From the NCBI GenBank assembly GCA_963730285.1, contig CAVSQY010000007.1, forward strand, positions 555,408 to 619,407: 64,000 nucleotides of DNA. The letters run 5' to 3'. This DNA is from JARDZU01 sp963730285 (GTDB lineage Bacteria; Actinomycetota; Acidimicrobiia; Spongiisociales; ZC4RG35). The notes under the pieces were generated by a model. That model saw nothing but the letters and a program-made list of their open reading frames with translations. It was not told the origin of the DNA and did no database searches. Position numbers and translations under genes: made by a program. Shown one piece after another: positions 38,003 through 46,664 of this stretch (the stretch's first letter is position 1; the number at the start of each line of letters is the position of its first letter).

Positions 38003-38317
38003 ATGGCACAACCACCCCAGCTGACGGATGAACAGAGAGCGGCGGCTCTGGCCAAGGCCGCCGAGGCCCGCCGGGTCCGCGCCGAGGCCAAGGAGCTGCT
38101 GAAGACCGGCTCGCTCAGACTGTCTGAGTTGATCGAGAGATCCGAAATTGACCACATCCTCGCCGGCCTGAAAGTCGAGCGCGTGATCGCCTCGATGCCC
38201 GGTGTCGGCAAGATCAAGGCGAAGCGTCTCATGGAGTCTCTCGGCATCGCCGACAATCGACGCATCCGTGGGCTTGGCGACAAGCAGAAAGAGGCCCTCC
38301 TGGCCGAGTTCTCCTGA
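38003..38317 (+). CDS. mihF: Actinobacterial integration host factor (mIHF)
   Basis: This nucleoid protein is specific to actinobacteria and bends DNA. From ATG 38003 it has 104 aa; a GTG at 37994 would add three. It shows the family pattern LTDEQRAAALAKAAEARRVR in the N-terminal helix and the helix-hairpin-helix-like DNA-binding core ASMPGVGKIKAKRLMESLGI with RRIRGLGDKQKEALL. Its place between pyrF and gmk is the standard one and is the best single taxonomic marker among the proteins here. Confidence 0.93.
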   Translation: MAQPPQLTDEQRAAALAKAAEARRVRAEAKELLKTGSLRLSELIERSEIDHILAGLKVERVIASMPGVGKIKAKRLMESLGIADNRRIRGLGDKQKEALLAEFS

Positions 38318-38318
38318 A

Positions 38319-38870
38319 GTGGCGGGTCGGCTTCTTGTGATCTCCGGCCCCTCGGGGTCGGGCAAGTCGAGCATCGTGAAGGAGCTACTCGATCGTATCG
38401 ACGCCGACTTCTCGGTCTCGGCCACCACCCGCCTACCGCGGCCAGGCGAACGACATGGAATCCACTACTCCTTCATCTCGCGGCGAGACTTCGAAGGCAT
38501 GATCGAAAACGGAGATCTGCTCGAGTGGGCTCTCTACAACAACCGCTATTACGGGACCCCCAATTTGCCAATCGAGACCGCACTCGCTGCAGGCCGAGAT
38601 GTGTTGTTGGAGATCGAGATCCAGGGGGCCCGTCAGGTCCGTGACCGGCACCCCGACGCCGTCATGTTCTTCGTACAGCCTCCATCGCTGGATGAGCTCG
38701 AAAAGCGGCTGAGGCGGCGAGGGGACACTTCGGAGGAGGACATCCAGGATCGGCTGGAGATCGCCGGAAACGAGCTGGAAGAGGCCCCTCAGCTCTTCGA
38801 CCACATCGTCCTCAACGACGCCCTCGACGCCGCGGTCGATGAGATCGTGAGTCTGGTTACAGCCGACTGA
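38319..38870 (+). CDS. gmk: Guanylate kinase
   Basis: Gmk phosphorylates GMP. The GTG at 38319, one base after the mihF stop, gives 183 aa starting with the P-loop VAGRLLVISGPSGSGKSSIV. The GMP-binding site follows in SATTRLPRPGERHGIHYSF and the lid region in KRLRRRGDTSEEDIQDRL. The open frame upstream lies inside mihF and is not part of the gene. Confidence 0.96.
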   Translation: MAGRLLVISGPSGSGKSSIVKELLDRIDADFSVSATTRLPRPGERHGIHYSFISRRDFEGMIENGDLLEWALYNNRYYGTPNLPIETALAAGRDVLLEIEIQGARQVRDRHPDAVMFFVQPPSLDELEKRLRRRGDTSEEDIQDRLEIAGNELEEAPQLFDHIVLNDALDAAVDEIVSLVTAD

Positions 38871-38875
38871 TCGTC

Positions 38876-38881
38876 TACCCT
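38876..38881 (+). promoter_or_regulatory. -10-like hexamer TACCCT for rpoZ
   Basis: TACCCT lies 25 nt before the rpoZ ATG, leaving room for the ribosome site AAAAGGA at 38896-38902. Confidence 0.35.
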
Positions 38882-38906
38882 GTTGTAATCCCCCGAAAAG
38901 GATTCC

Positions 38907-39128
38907 ATGAAGATCGAAGATGTCATCGACCAAATCGGCAATCGATTCGCCACGGTCGTTGTCGCGTCCCGACGCGCTCGTCAGATAAACAGCTATTTCC
39001 ACCAACTCGGTGTCGGTTTTGGTGAGTTCGTCCCGCCTCAGGTCCACTCTCTCTCGAGGAAACCGCTGACCATCGCCATGGAAGAGATTGCTGAGGGCAA
39101 GGTCTCGGTCGACAGCGCAGAGGACTGA
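38907..39128 (+). CDS. rpoZ: DNA-directed RNA polymerase omega subunit
   Basis: Omega assists assembly of the polymerase. The 73-aa protein has the MKIEDVIDQIGNRFATVVVA start and the SRRARQINSYFHQLG helix that packs on beta prime, then LTIAMEEIAEGKV. It stands between gmk and coaBC as in most actinobacteria and shares one base with coaBC (TGATG). Confidence 0.93.
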   Translation: MKIEDVIDQIGNRFATVVVASRRARQINSYFHQLGVGFGEFVPPQVHSLSRKPLTIAMEEIAEGKVSVDSAED

Positions 39129-40306
39129 TGCTTCAGGGCCGCCGCGTCCTCCTCTGTGTCTCGGGCGGTGTCGCCGCCTATAAATCCGCATTCCTGGCTC
39201 GCCGGCTGATCGAGACCGGAGCGGAGGTCCGGGTAGCCATGAGCGAGTCCGCCCTCCAGTTCGTCGGTGCGCAAACCTTCGCCGCCATCACCGGTAGGCA
39301 GCCGGCAACCTCGCTATTCGGCCAAGACTCGGTTTCCCCCCACACCGAGCTAGCCCAATTCGCCGACCTGGTGGTCATTGCCCCCGCCACGGCGGCCACA
39401 ATTGGACGACTTGCCGGTGGCGTCTCCTCCGATTTGATATCGGCAATTGTCCTGGCTACGAAGGCGCCCGTTCTCGTGGCTCCCGCAATGCACACCGAGA
39501 TGTGGGAGCACCCGGCGACCCAACGGAACATTTCCAGCCTCGTCGAGTTCGGCTACCACCTGGTCGGGCCTGGCGAGGGGGGCCTGGCAGGCGGGGACGT
39601 TGGTGTGGGAAGGGTGGCCGAACCTGAGGAAATCGTGGAGGCTGCGATCCATCTCTTGAGTGGAGACGGTCAGGGCCGCCACGTCCTGGTCACAGCTGGG
39701 GGGACCAAGGAGCCGGTCGACCCGGTGCGATACCTGGGTAATCGCTCATCGGGGAAGATGGGCCATGCCATTGCAGACGAAGCCTCGAAGCGGGGATATC
39801 AGGTGACTCTGGTGACCACTTCAGACCTCCCGAGCCACCCGGCAGTCAAGGTGATCCGAGTGGAGACAGCCGAGGAGATGCTCTCGGCGGTCGAGTCCGT
39901 CACCCCGGATATCGCGGTCATGGCCGCCGCCGTGGCCGACTTCAAGCCTCGTGACTCGTCGTCCGAGAAGATCTCCCGCTCCGATGGCCTCGACAGCATC
40001 GACCTCGAGCCCACGCCCGACATCCTCGGCTCGGTCGTCGGACGCGACCCGCGGCCCTTCGTTGTCGGTTTCGCCGCCGAGACCGGGGGGATCGATAGAG
40101 CGGTGGAAAAGGCAAAGCGGAAGGGTGTCGATCTCATGGTTTACAACGATGTCACAGAGCCCGGATCGGGCTTTGGCACCGACACCAATCGCGTCACCCT
40201 CATCTGGCCTGACGCAGACATAGAGGAGCTGCCCCTGGTGACCAAGGCCGAGGTCGCGATTGTCCTGCTCGACCGTCTTGGCGCCGCCATGGCCGGGCGG
40301 GTTTAA
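39128..40306 (+). CDS. coaBC: Bifunctional phosphopantothenoylcysteine decarboxylase / phosphopantothenate--cysteine ligase
   Basis: CoaBC carries out two steps of coenzyme A synthesis. The 392-aa chain begins with the flavin decarboxylase CoaC (VLLCVSGGVAAYKSAFLARR, later LVAPAMHTEMWEHPAT) and continues with the CTP-dependent ligase CoaB from about residue 185 (VLVTAGGTKEPVDPVRYLGN, then AAVADFKPRD and a KIS motif). Its TAA stop falls in the likely -10 element of metK. Confidence 0.96.
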   Translation: MLQGRRVLLCVSGGVAAYKSAFLARRLIETGAEVRVAMSESALQFVGAQTFAAITGRQPATSLFGQDSVSPHTELAQFADLVVIAPATAATIGRLAGGVSSDLISAIVLATKAPVLVAPAMHTEMWEHPATQRNISSLVEFGYHLVGPGEGGLAGGDVGVGRVAEPEEIVEAAIHLLSGDGQGRHVLVTAGGTKEPVDPVRYLGNRSSGKMGHAIADEASKRGYQVTLVTTSDLPSHPAVKVIRVETAEEMLSAVESVTPDIAVMAAAVADFKPRDSSSEKISRSDGLDSIDLEPTPDILGSVVGRDPRPFVVGFAAETGGIDRAVEKAKRKGVDLMVYNDVTEPGSGFGTDTNRVTLIWPDADIEELPLVTKAEVAIVLLDRLGAAMAGRV

Positions 40307-40309
40307 CCT
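40304..40309 (+). promoter_or_regulatory. Leaderless -10 hexamer TAACCT for metK
   Basis: The coaBC stop TAA forms the first half. The hexamer ends 9 nt before the metK ATG at 40319, with no ribosome site between. Confidence 0.45.
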
Positions 40310-40318
40310 GCTGCCGAC

Positions 40319-41458
40319 ATGAGGCGCTGGTACTTCACATCCGAGTCCGTCACCGAGGGTCACCCAGACAAGGTCGCTGACGCGATATCGGATTCGGTTC
40401 TGGACGCAGCGCTTTCGGTCGACCCGATGGCCAGGGCCGCCTGTGAGGTGTTCGTGACCACCAATCTGGCTGTGGTCGGCGGCGAGGTCTCCGAGAACGC
40501 GCTGCCCGAGATCGACCCTCTCGTCCGCGCGACTGTCGAACGCATTGGCTACGACGGGTTTGACCCCGGATTCGCTGCAGATCAGATCGAGATCCAGAAC
40601 ATCGTGCGAGGACAAAGCCCCGACATCGCGGCCGGTGTCGACCGCGACATGGGTGCGGGGGACCAGGGCCTCATGTTCGGTTTTGCCGTCAACGAGACCG
40701 CCGAGCTCATGCCGCTCCCCATACGGCTCGCGCATCGTATGGCCGAGAGGCTCAGCGAAGTTCGCAAGAGCGAGAAGCTGCCGTACCTCCGACCGGACGG
40801 CAAGACCCAAGTGATGGTCAGGTACGAGGGCGACCGGCCAGTGGCGGTGCAGAAGATCCTGATCTCGACCCATCACGCACCGGGCAAGAGCCAACACGAG
40901 ATGGCCGACGATGTCTTTCAGCTGGTTGTATCGGACGTCATACCTGAAGAGCTGCTCGATCCCTCCATCGAGTTCATCTTCAACCCGTCAGGTCGCTTTG
41001 AGATCGGAGGGCCGGTCGCCGACACAGGGCTGACCGGCCGCAAGATAATCGTGGACACATATGGGGGATATGCGCGACACGGTGGTGGCGCGTTCTCCGG
41101 CAAGGATGCCACCAAGGTCGACCGCTCGGCCTCCTACGCAGCAAGATGGGCCGCGAAGAACCTGGTTGCAGCAGGTCTGGCGAGAAAACTCGAGATCCAG
41201 ATCGCTTATGCCATTGGCCAGCCCCAGCCCTTCTCGATCCATGTCGAGACATTCGGCACCGAGACGATCTCCCCCGAGCAGATCGAGCAGATAGTCCGCG
41301 AGGTGTTCGATTTCCGCCCGGCCGCCATCATCGATCGCCTCCAGCTACGCAGGCCGATATTCAGTCGAACTGCGAACTACGGCCACTTCGGTCGAGCTGG
41401 ATTCAGCTGGGAGGAACTGGACATGGTCGATGCCATCACGGAAGCAGCGGGCCTCTGA
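40319..41458 (+). CDS. metK: S-adenosylmethionine synthase
   Basis: MetK joins methionine and ATP. The 379-aa protein has the signatures YFTSESVTEGHPDKVADAIS, the ATP-binding GAGDQGLMFGFA and the phosphate loop GGAFSGKDATKVDRSASY. Nothing is unusual in it. The stop overlaps a CTG that is the likely start of priA. Confidence 0.97.
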   Translation: MRRWYFTSESVTEGHPDKVADAISDSVLDAALSVDPMARAACEVFVTTNLAVVGGEVSENALPEIDPLVRATVERIGYDGFDPGFAADQIEIQNIVRGQSPDIAAGVDRDMGAGDQGLMFGFAVNETAELMPLPIRLAHRMAERLSEVRKSEKLPYLRPDGKTQVMVRYEGDRPVAVQKILISTHHAPGKSQHEMADDVFQLVVSDVIPEELLDPSIEFIFNPSGRFEIGGPVADTGLTGRKIIVDTYGGYARHGGGAFSGKDATKVDRSASYAARWAAKNLVAAGLARKLEIQIAYAIGQPQPFSIHVETFGTETISPEQIEQIVREVFDFRPAAIIDRLQLRRPIFSRTANYGHFGRAGFSWEELDMVDAITEAAGL

Positions 41459-43230
41459 GCAGACGCTCGGCGAGAGTCGTACCGGCGGTTCCCACATTCG
41501 CAGTCGACAAGGGCTTTTGGTATTCGGTCCCGGAGCATCTCGAATCTCTCACTCAAGTCGGGAGCATCGTTCGTGTCCCCTTGTCTGGGCGCAAGACACG
41601 CGGATATGTCGTGGAGCTGGGCGAGGCCAAAGAAGGTCTCAAGGAGATCGCAGCTATCTCCTCCGAACAGCCCATTTTCGATGGGCCTGTGCTTCAGTCG
41701 CTGACCTGGGCGTCGCATCACTACGTCGCCCCTCTCGCTGTCCTCCTCGAGCGAGCGGCTCCACCAAATCTCCCAGTCGACCCAGGACGAGCACCGAACT
41801 GGGAGAAGTCCGCTCCCACGCCCGTCGATCACCCCCTGGCCATCGTGACGGCAGGTGTGGCAAGCCGTCCGAGACGCCCGCCTGCGGTCCTCATCGGCCC
41901 GTGGCAGGGCCTGGAGTGGCAGCCTGCCCTGTGGGACGTCCTGCGCTCCGGCCGATCGGCCATGGTCATCGCCGCCACAGTCGCCGAAGCAACGCACGTG
42001 GCTGAGGGAGCATCCAATGCGGGTTTGCCGGCGGTGCTGGCCGCCGGTGAGTCGGGGCGGGTCCTGACCGAGGCGTGGAGTGCCGCACAGGCCCCGGCCC
42101 GTCTCGTGGTGGGGACCCCACGCGTCTCGACCTGGCCGATTCCGCGCCTGGGTATGTGCGTCATCCTTGAGGAGGGCCGACGGGCGATGAAAGACAGGCA
42201 AACGCCCACCATCCACGTTCGGGAGATGATCCTCACCAGGGCCCGGGTTGAGGGATTCGCCGTGGTCTTCATGGGGCCGACTCCGTCTGTTGAGACACTG
42301 GCAGCTGGCCCGGAGGTCCTCCGAGTCGGATCACGGGCGTGGCCTTTGGTCGAAGTGGTGGATCGCCGGGAGGAGCCGCCGGGCTCTGGCGCCCTGGGGG
42401 AGAGGGCAGTGGCCGCGATCAAAGCCAACTCCAACTCCGGACGCCAGACTTTTGTCTTCACCCATCGGAGGATGTCGCAGTCGTCGATGCGTTGCGCCAG
42501 CTGCCGGAGGGTCAGGGTTTGCGAGCAGTGCGGATCCAAGGTCGGCCGTGAGGACAAATGCAGGCGATGCGGTCACCCCACCGGGCCTTGCACGACATGT
42601 GGTGGGAGCGAGTTCGAGACGATGGCCTCTCCACCCGAGCGGCTGGTCGCGGAGCTCAACCGCAGGGTGGATAGCGGAGCGGCCGGCCTGTCTCCTTCAT
42701 CTCAGCCGATCGAGGTGGGCACCGAGCGCGATCTGGCCACACTCCGACCCACCGACCTGGTGGTGGTCGCGGACGCCGACGGGCTCTTGCTGGGTCACGA
42801 CTACCGAACGGGTGAGGAGGCGCTGCGGATCCTGGCCCGAGTGGCCAACTCGCTGCGCCACGGCACGGGGCGAAGGATGATGCTGCAGACCTCCCTTCCG
42901 GATGCCCCCCTCATCACCACACTTCGGCGCGGCGATCCACAGCCATATCTCGAGCAGCAGTTAGCCGAGCGTGCTCGGCACGGGTTCCCGCCGGCGGTCG
43001 AGATGATGGCGGTGGAGGCAAGAGGTGATTTCGAGCCATCCCGCCTCGATGGGGAGCTGAGGGCGACCGGAACGGTCGCATTCATGGGACCGGCCACCTC
43101 CGCTCACGGCTCGCGCTGGCTGATCCAGGGCGACCTCGGAAAGATGAAGACCGAGCTGAGACAAGTGGTGCAGCGTTGGCGCGACGGCGGCATCACCGTT
43201 CGTGTCGACGCAGATCCGATCGACCTCTGA
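41455..43230 (+). CDS. priA: Probable primosomal protein N' (PriA) lacking helicase motifs
   Basis: PriA restarts stalled replication. The N-terminal DNA-binding domain is clear (VDKGFWYSVPEHLESL, then VGSIVRVPLSGRKTRGYVVE), and the zinc region has four CxxC pairs (from CASCRRVRVCEQCG to CTTCGG). No Walker A or DEAH-type motif is present; in place of GxTGSGKT the chain reads VLIGPWQGLEWQPALW. Such helicase-dead PriA is typical of actinobacteria. No ATG, GTG or TTG lies before the homology, so translation probably starts at CTG 41455, which overlaps the metK stop as CTGA; this gives 591 aa. Confidence 0.88.
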   Translation: MSRRSARVVPAVPTFAVDKGFWYSVPEHLESLTQVGSIVRVPLSGRKTRGYVVELGEAKEGLKEIAAISSEQPIFDGPVLQSLTWASHHYVAPLAVLLERAAPPNLPVDPGRAPNWEKSAPTPVDHPLAIVTAGVASRPRRPPAVLIGPWQGLEWQPALWDVLRSGRSAMVIAATVAEATHVAEGASNAGLPAVLAAGESGRVLTEAWSAAQAPARLVVGTPRVSTWPIPRLGMCVILEEGRRAMKDRQTPTIHVREMILTRARVEGFAVVFMGPTPSVETLAAGPEVLRVGSRAWPLVEVVDRREEPPGSGALGERAVAAIKANSNSGRQTFVFTHRRMSQSSMRCASCRRVRVCEQCGSKVGREDKCRRCGHPTGPCTTCGGSEFETMASPPERLVAELNRRVDSGAAGLSPSSQPIEVGTERDLATLRPTDLVVVADADGLLLGHDYRTGEEALRILARVANSLRHGTGRRMMLQTSLPDAPLITTLRRGDPQPYLEQQLAERARHGFPPAVEMMAVEARGDFEPSRLDGELRATGTVAFMGPATSAHGSRWLIQGDLGKMKTELRQVVQRWRDGGITVRVDADPIDL

Positions 43231-43287
43231 TGCCGTTGTGAGCAGCCAGCAGAGCGACCTGGCTATTTGGAAATGAGCTGCTCCGTT

Positions 43288-43293
43288 TAGAGT
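43288..43293 (+). promoter_or_regulatory. Leaderless -10 hexamer TAGAGT for def
   Basis: TAGAGT ends 10 nt before the def ATG at 43304. A TTGGAA at 43267-43272 could serve as -35 with a short 15-nt spacer. A weak 6-bp stem (43244-43249 with 43259-43264) precedes it and might end priA transcripts. Confidence 0.45.
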
Positions 43294-43303
43294 CGGCGCT
43301 CAC

Positions 43304-43813
43304 ATGGCCATCTACCCGATCCGCACCTTTGGTGACCCGGTACTCCGTCTGGAGACCAAAGAGGTCACCTATGTCGACGACGTGGTGCGGACCCTGGTCC
43401 AGGACATGATCGAGACCATGTACGAGGCGCCGGGTGTTGGTCTGGCCGCCAATCAGATCGGTGTGGCCAGGAAGATCGCCGTCTTCGACGCGCATGACGA
43501 GTTGGGGCCCCGTGTGATGATCAATCCGGTCATCGTGGAGACCAGCGGAGAGTTGGTTCACGAGGAAGGCTGTCTCTCGGTGCCGGGATACTGGTGGGAG
43601 ATCGAGAGACCTGGTTTCGCGAGGGCGACGGCGAGAGACCTGGACTGGAATGAGGTCGAATACGCCGGCGACGGCCTTCTCGGCCGGGTCCTCCAGCATG
43701 AGATCGACCACCTCAACCAAAAGCTATTGATCGACCGGCTGGATCGCCCCACAAGGAAGAAGGCGCTCAAGGACCTGCGTGAGCAGGCATTGGGACTCGC
43801 CACCCTCGAATGA
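43304..43813 (+). CDS. def: Peptide deformylase
   Basis: Def removes formyl from new proteins. The 169-aa protein shows all three motifs: GVGLAANQIGV, EEGCLSVPGYW with the metal-binding cysteine, and LQHEIDHLNQKLLIDRL with the HExxH-type site HEIDH. It overlaps fmt by four bases, a natural pair because Fmt adds the formyl group that Def removes. Confidence 0.96.
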   Translation: MAIYPIRTFGDPVLRLETKEVTYVDDVVRTLVQDMIETMYEAPGVGLAANQIGVARKIAVFDAHDELGPRVMINPVIVETSGELVHEEGCLSVPGYWWEIERPGFARATARDLDWNEVEYAGDGLLGRVLQHEIDHLNQKLLIDRLDRPTRKKALKDLREQALGLATLE

Positions 43814-44727
43814 CCCGTGTTGTTTTCCTGGGCTCGCCGGGCCCAGCCGTGGCCTCATTGAGGGAGCTCGCCCGCGGAGAGCTCGAAGTGGTCCTGGTGG
43901 TGACGCAGCCGGACCGCCCCAAGGGAAGGGGCAAGGCCCCCGCCCCGACACCGGTGAAGCTGGCCGCCAAGGAGTTGGGCATCCCAGTCGCCACTCCGAT
44001 CGATGCGGGCTCTCTCGAGGAGGCGATCACTGCCACCGGCCCCATCGACGTGGGTGTCGTCGTCGCCTACGGGAGATTGCTCAGACAGGAGGTACTCGAA
44101 CATCCCCGCCTGGGAATGCTCAATGTCCACTTCTCACTACTGCCACGGTGGCGTGGAGCAGCGCCGGTGGCCCGAGCCCTGATGGCCGGCGACACCATGA
44201 CGGGAGTCACGATCATCCGTCTCGATGAGGGGCTCGACACCGGACCGGTGCTCACCGCCCAGGGCGTCGATGTCCGCCCCGACGAGAACCGCGGCGAGTT
44301 GACCGACCGGCTCGCCTCGGTTGGGTCCCGACTGGTGACCGGAGCCATTCCCGCCTACACCTCGGGTGAGATGCACCCGGTCAAACAGAGCGACGAGGGT
44401 CTGACCTATGCCTCGAAGCTTGAACCGTCCGACCGCCCGCTCGACGTGAGCGGATCGGCGACGGAGGCGATCAATCGGGTACGCGGGTTGTCACCCGAAC
44501 CCGGGGCGACCCTGGTGATCGATGACGAGGTGGTGCAGATCCTGCGAGCTCGTCTCGGTCACACGTCTCCTGAGCCGGGAACCTGGTCGGTGGAAGGGAA
44601 CAAGCTTCTGGCGGGGCTCGCCGACGGGGGAGTGGAGCTCGTGGACGTCAAGCCTCCCGGAAAGAGAGCCATGTCAGGAGCGGCCTGGGTGCAAGGGCGA
44701 CATCGATCTTCGGGGCATATCGCTTAG
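43810..44727 (+). CDS. fmt: Methionyl-tRNA formyltransferase
   Basis: Fmt formylates initiator Met-tRNA. The 305-aa chain has the VVFLGSPGPAVASLRELARG start, QPDRPKGRGKAPAPTPVK, and the catalytic segment MLNVHFSLLPRWRGAAPVAR followed by GVTIIRLDEGLDTGPVL. The C-terminal OB-like domain follows from about residue 205. Confidence 0.96.
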   Translation: MTRVVFLGSPGPAVASLRELARGELEVVLVVTQPDRPKGRGKAPAPTPVKLAAKELGIPVATPIDAGSLEEAITATGPIDVGVVVAYGRLLRQEVLEHPRLGMLNVHFSLLPRWRGAAPVARALMAGDTMTGVTIIRLDEGLDTGPVLTAQGVDVRPDENRGELTDRLASVGSRLVTGAIPAYTSGEMHPVKQSDEGLTYASKLEPSDRPLDVSGSATEAINRVRGLSPEPGATLVIDDEVVQILRARLGHTSPEPGTWSVEGNKLLAGLADGGVELVDVKPPGKRAMSGAAWVQGRHRSSGHIA

Positions 44728-44755
44728 GAACATCCTGCGGGGACATCTACCCGCA

Positions 44756-45961
44756 GTGACCGTCCGGTTTGAGGGTGATGTCTGCCAAGCTGCTTTGGTG
44801 CCTGATCCACTCCATGCACGGGCTTTGGCCGCCAATGTCATCGGTCGGGTTCTTCGCAGTGGCGCCTATTCCAATGTCCTGGTCGATCAGGTCGACAGCG
44901 CTCTCGAGGTTTCGGAGCGAGCCCGACTCAAGGCCCTGGTATTCGGGTCGCTACGACACATCGAGACCATCGACCATCTAATCAACACCGCCTCGGATCG
45001 TGACGACCTCGATGATGACGTGCTCGACAGGTTGCGGGTCACCACTTTCGAGCTTGCGTACGGCGACGTCCCCGATGCCATCGCCGTCAGCGCGGGTGTC
45101 GACCTGGTCAGAGCAGCAAACCCCAAGGCAGCAGGATTTGCCAATGCGGTGCTCCGCAACATTGCCCGAGCGGAGCCCCCCGATGAGCCACCACGATTGA
45201 AGCTGCCAGAGTGGCTGACCTCCTCCCTGTCCGAGCATTGGCCTCACGAGGAGGTCGAGGGATTCGCCCGGGCATCGGCGATCGAGCCGGAGCGGATCGC
45301 TCGCGTTCGCCGTGCCCCTGTGGCCGGGTTCGCCGGGATCATTGGCGCTATCGCCCTGGAGCCGGGCCCTCTGCCCTCTGGTGCCGTCATACAGGACGCC
45401 GCTTCGATCGCGGTGGGAAACACTGTGGACGGGAACTTGGGGATGACCGTCGCCGACCTGGCCGCCGCGCCTGGCGGCAAGACCCTCCACCTGCTCGATC
45501 AGGTTGGCGTGCATGGCACTGTGATGGCATTGGACAAACATCGAAGACGCGTGATCACGGCCGCGCACCGGGTGCCCGGCGCCCATTGGGTGATCGGCGA
45601 CACCACCCGACCTCCTCTGCGGCCAAACGCCTTCGACCGCGTCCTTCTCGATGCCCCCTGCAGCGGGTTGGGGACACTTCGACGGCGGCCCGAGATAAGG
45701 CTTCGGGTTGACCATGCCGGCGTGGAAGCCTTGGCCGGGCTACAGCGCGGGATGCTCGAGGCAGCGATCGAACTCGTCCGGCCCGGGGGACGACTCGTCT
45801 ACTCCGTATGCACAGTGACACCCGAGGAGACCGTCGGAGTGGTCGAGCGATTCGACATGAGACCGGCCGATGGCCCCGGGAAGGTCTGGGGGAAGGGTCG
45901 TCTTCTGGCCCCCCATCTCACCGGCACCGACGGCATGTTCATTTCGGTGTTCGAGGGTTGA
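44756..45961 (+). CDS. rsmB: 16S rRNA (cytosine-967-C5)-methyltransferase RsmB-like
   Basis: RsmB methylates a cytosine of 16S rRNA. The first part is the NusB-like RNA-binding domain (ARALAANVIGRVLRSGAYSN, later VLRNIARAEPPDE), and the second a class I methyltransferase with SAM motif VADLAAAPGGKTLHLLDQ, the catalytic cysteine in LLDAPCSGLGTLRRRPEIR, and LVYSVCTVTPEET. The start is uncertain: GTG 44756 gives 401 aa; GTG 44799 and an adjacent TTG are possible. The open frame upstream lies within fmt and is not homologous. Confidence 0.9.
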   Translation: MTVRFEGDVCQAALVPDPLHARALAANVIGRVLRSGAYSNVLVDQVDSALEVSERARLKALVFGSLRHIETIDHLINTASDRDDLDDDVLDRLRVTTFELAYGDVPDAIAVSAGVDLVRAANPKAAGFANAVLRNIARAEPPDEPPRLKLPEWLTSSLSEHWPHEEVEGFARASAIEPERIARVRRAPVAGFAGIIGAIALEPGPLPSGAVIQDAASIAVGNTVDGNLGMTVADLAAAPGGKTLHLLDQVGVHGTVMALDKHRRRVITAAHRVPGAHWVIGDTTRPPLRPNAFDRVLLDAPCSGLGTLRRRPEIRLRVDHAGVEALAGLQRGMLEAAIELVRPGGRLVYSVCTVTPEETVGVVERFDMRPADGPGKVWGKGRLLAPHLTGTDGMFISVFEG

Positions 45962-45985
45962 ACCGGAACTGGGCCCCGGTCTCCT

Positions 45986-45991
45986 TACACT
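45986..45991 (+). promoter_or_regulatory. Leaderless -10 hexamer TACACT for rpe
   Basis: TACACT ends 7 nt before the GTG at 45999 and only one base before a second in-frame GTG at 45993, so it favours the 45999 start. Confidence 0.4.
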
Positions 45992-45998
45992 CGTGTCG

Positions 45999-46664
45999 GT
46001 GACGGCGCCCAAGATCGCTCCTTCGCTCCTCGCTGCCGACTTCAGCCGGTTGGGTGATGAGATATCGATGGTCGAGCCCGTAGTCGACTGGCTCCATCTC
46101 GACATCATGGACGGCCATTTCGTCCCCAACATCTCATTCGGCATCCCCGTGATCGCATCTATCCGTGAGCAGAGCAACCTCTACTTCGACTGTCATCTGA
46201 TGACCACCAACCCCGACGCCTATCTGCCCGAGCTGGCGGAGGCCGGTGCCGACCTGGTGACGATGCATATTGAGGCAGTGCCCGATCCGACCAGGCCGGC
46301 AAGGCTGGCCAAGGAAAACGGGCTGGACTTCGGCCTTGTGATCAACCCCGGGACGCCGTTCGACGCGGTGGCCCCATTTGCCGAGATCTGCTCGGTGATC
46401 CTCGTCATGTCGGTTGAGCCCGGGTTCGGGGGCCAATCGTTCATGCCTGAGGTCCTCACCAAGGTGGAACAGGCCCGAGAATGGGTTGAGGTGCGCGGAT
46501 TCCCTACCGATATTGAGATCGACGGAGGAATCGCGCACGAATCCGCTCGTCTCGCCGTCGAGGCGGGAGCGAGTGTCTTGGTGGCCGGAACGGCCATATT
46601 CGGTGCGGTGGATCCGAAAGCGGCCGTTGCCGAGTTGAGAAGGGCAATAGAAGAGAATGACTGA
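45999..46664 (+). CDS. rpe: Ribulose-phosphate 3-epimerase
   Basis: Rpe interconverts ribulose 5-phosphate and xylulose 5-phosphate. With GTG 45999 it has 221 aa. It shows KIAPSLLAADFSRLGDEI, the metal and catalytic site VDWLHLDIMDGHFVPNISFG, DCHLMTTNPDAYLPE, VEPGFGGQSFMPEVL and the phosphate region VEAGASVLVAGTAIFG. It overlaps the response-regulator gene by 8 nt. Ribulose 5-phosphate is also the substrate of RibBA encoded nearby. Confidence 0.95.
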   Translation: MTAPKIAPSLLAADFSRLGDEISMVEPVVDWLHLDIMDGHFVPNISFGIPVIASIREQSNLYFDCHLMTTNPDAYLPELAEAGADLVTMHIEAVPDPTRPARLAKENGLDFGLVINPGTPFDAVAPFAEICSVILVMSVEPGFGGQSFMPEVLTKVEQAREWVEVRGFPTDIEIDGGIAHESARLAVEAGASVLVAGTAIFGAVDPKAAVAELRRAIEEND

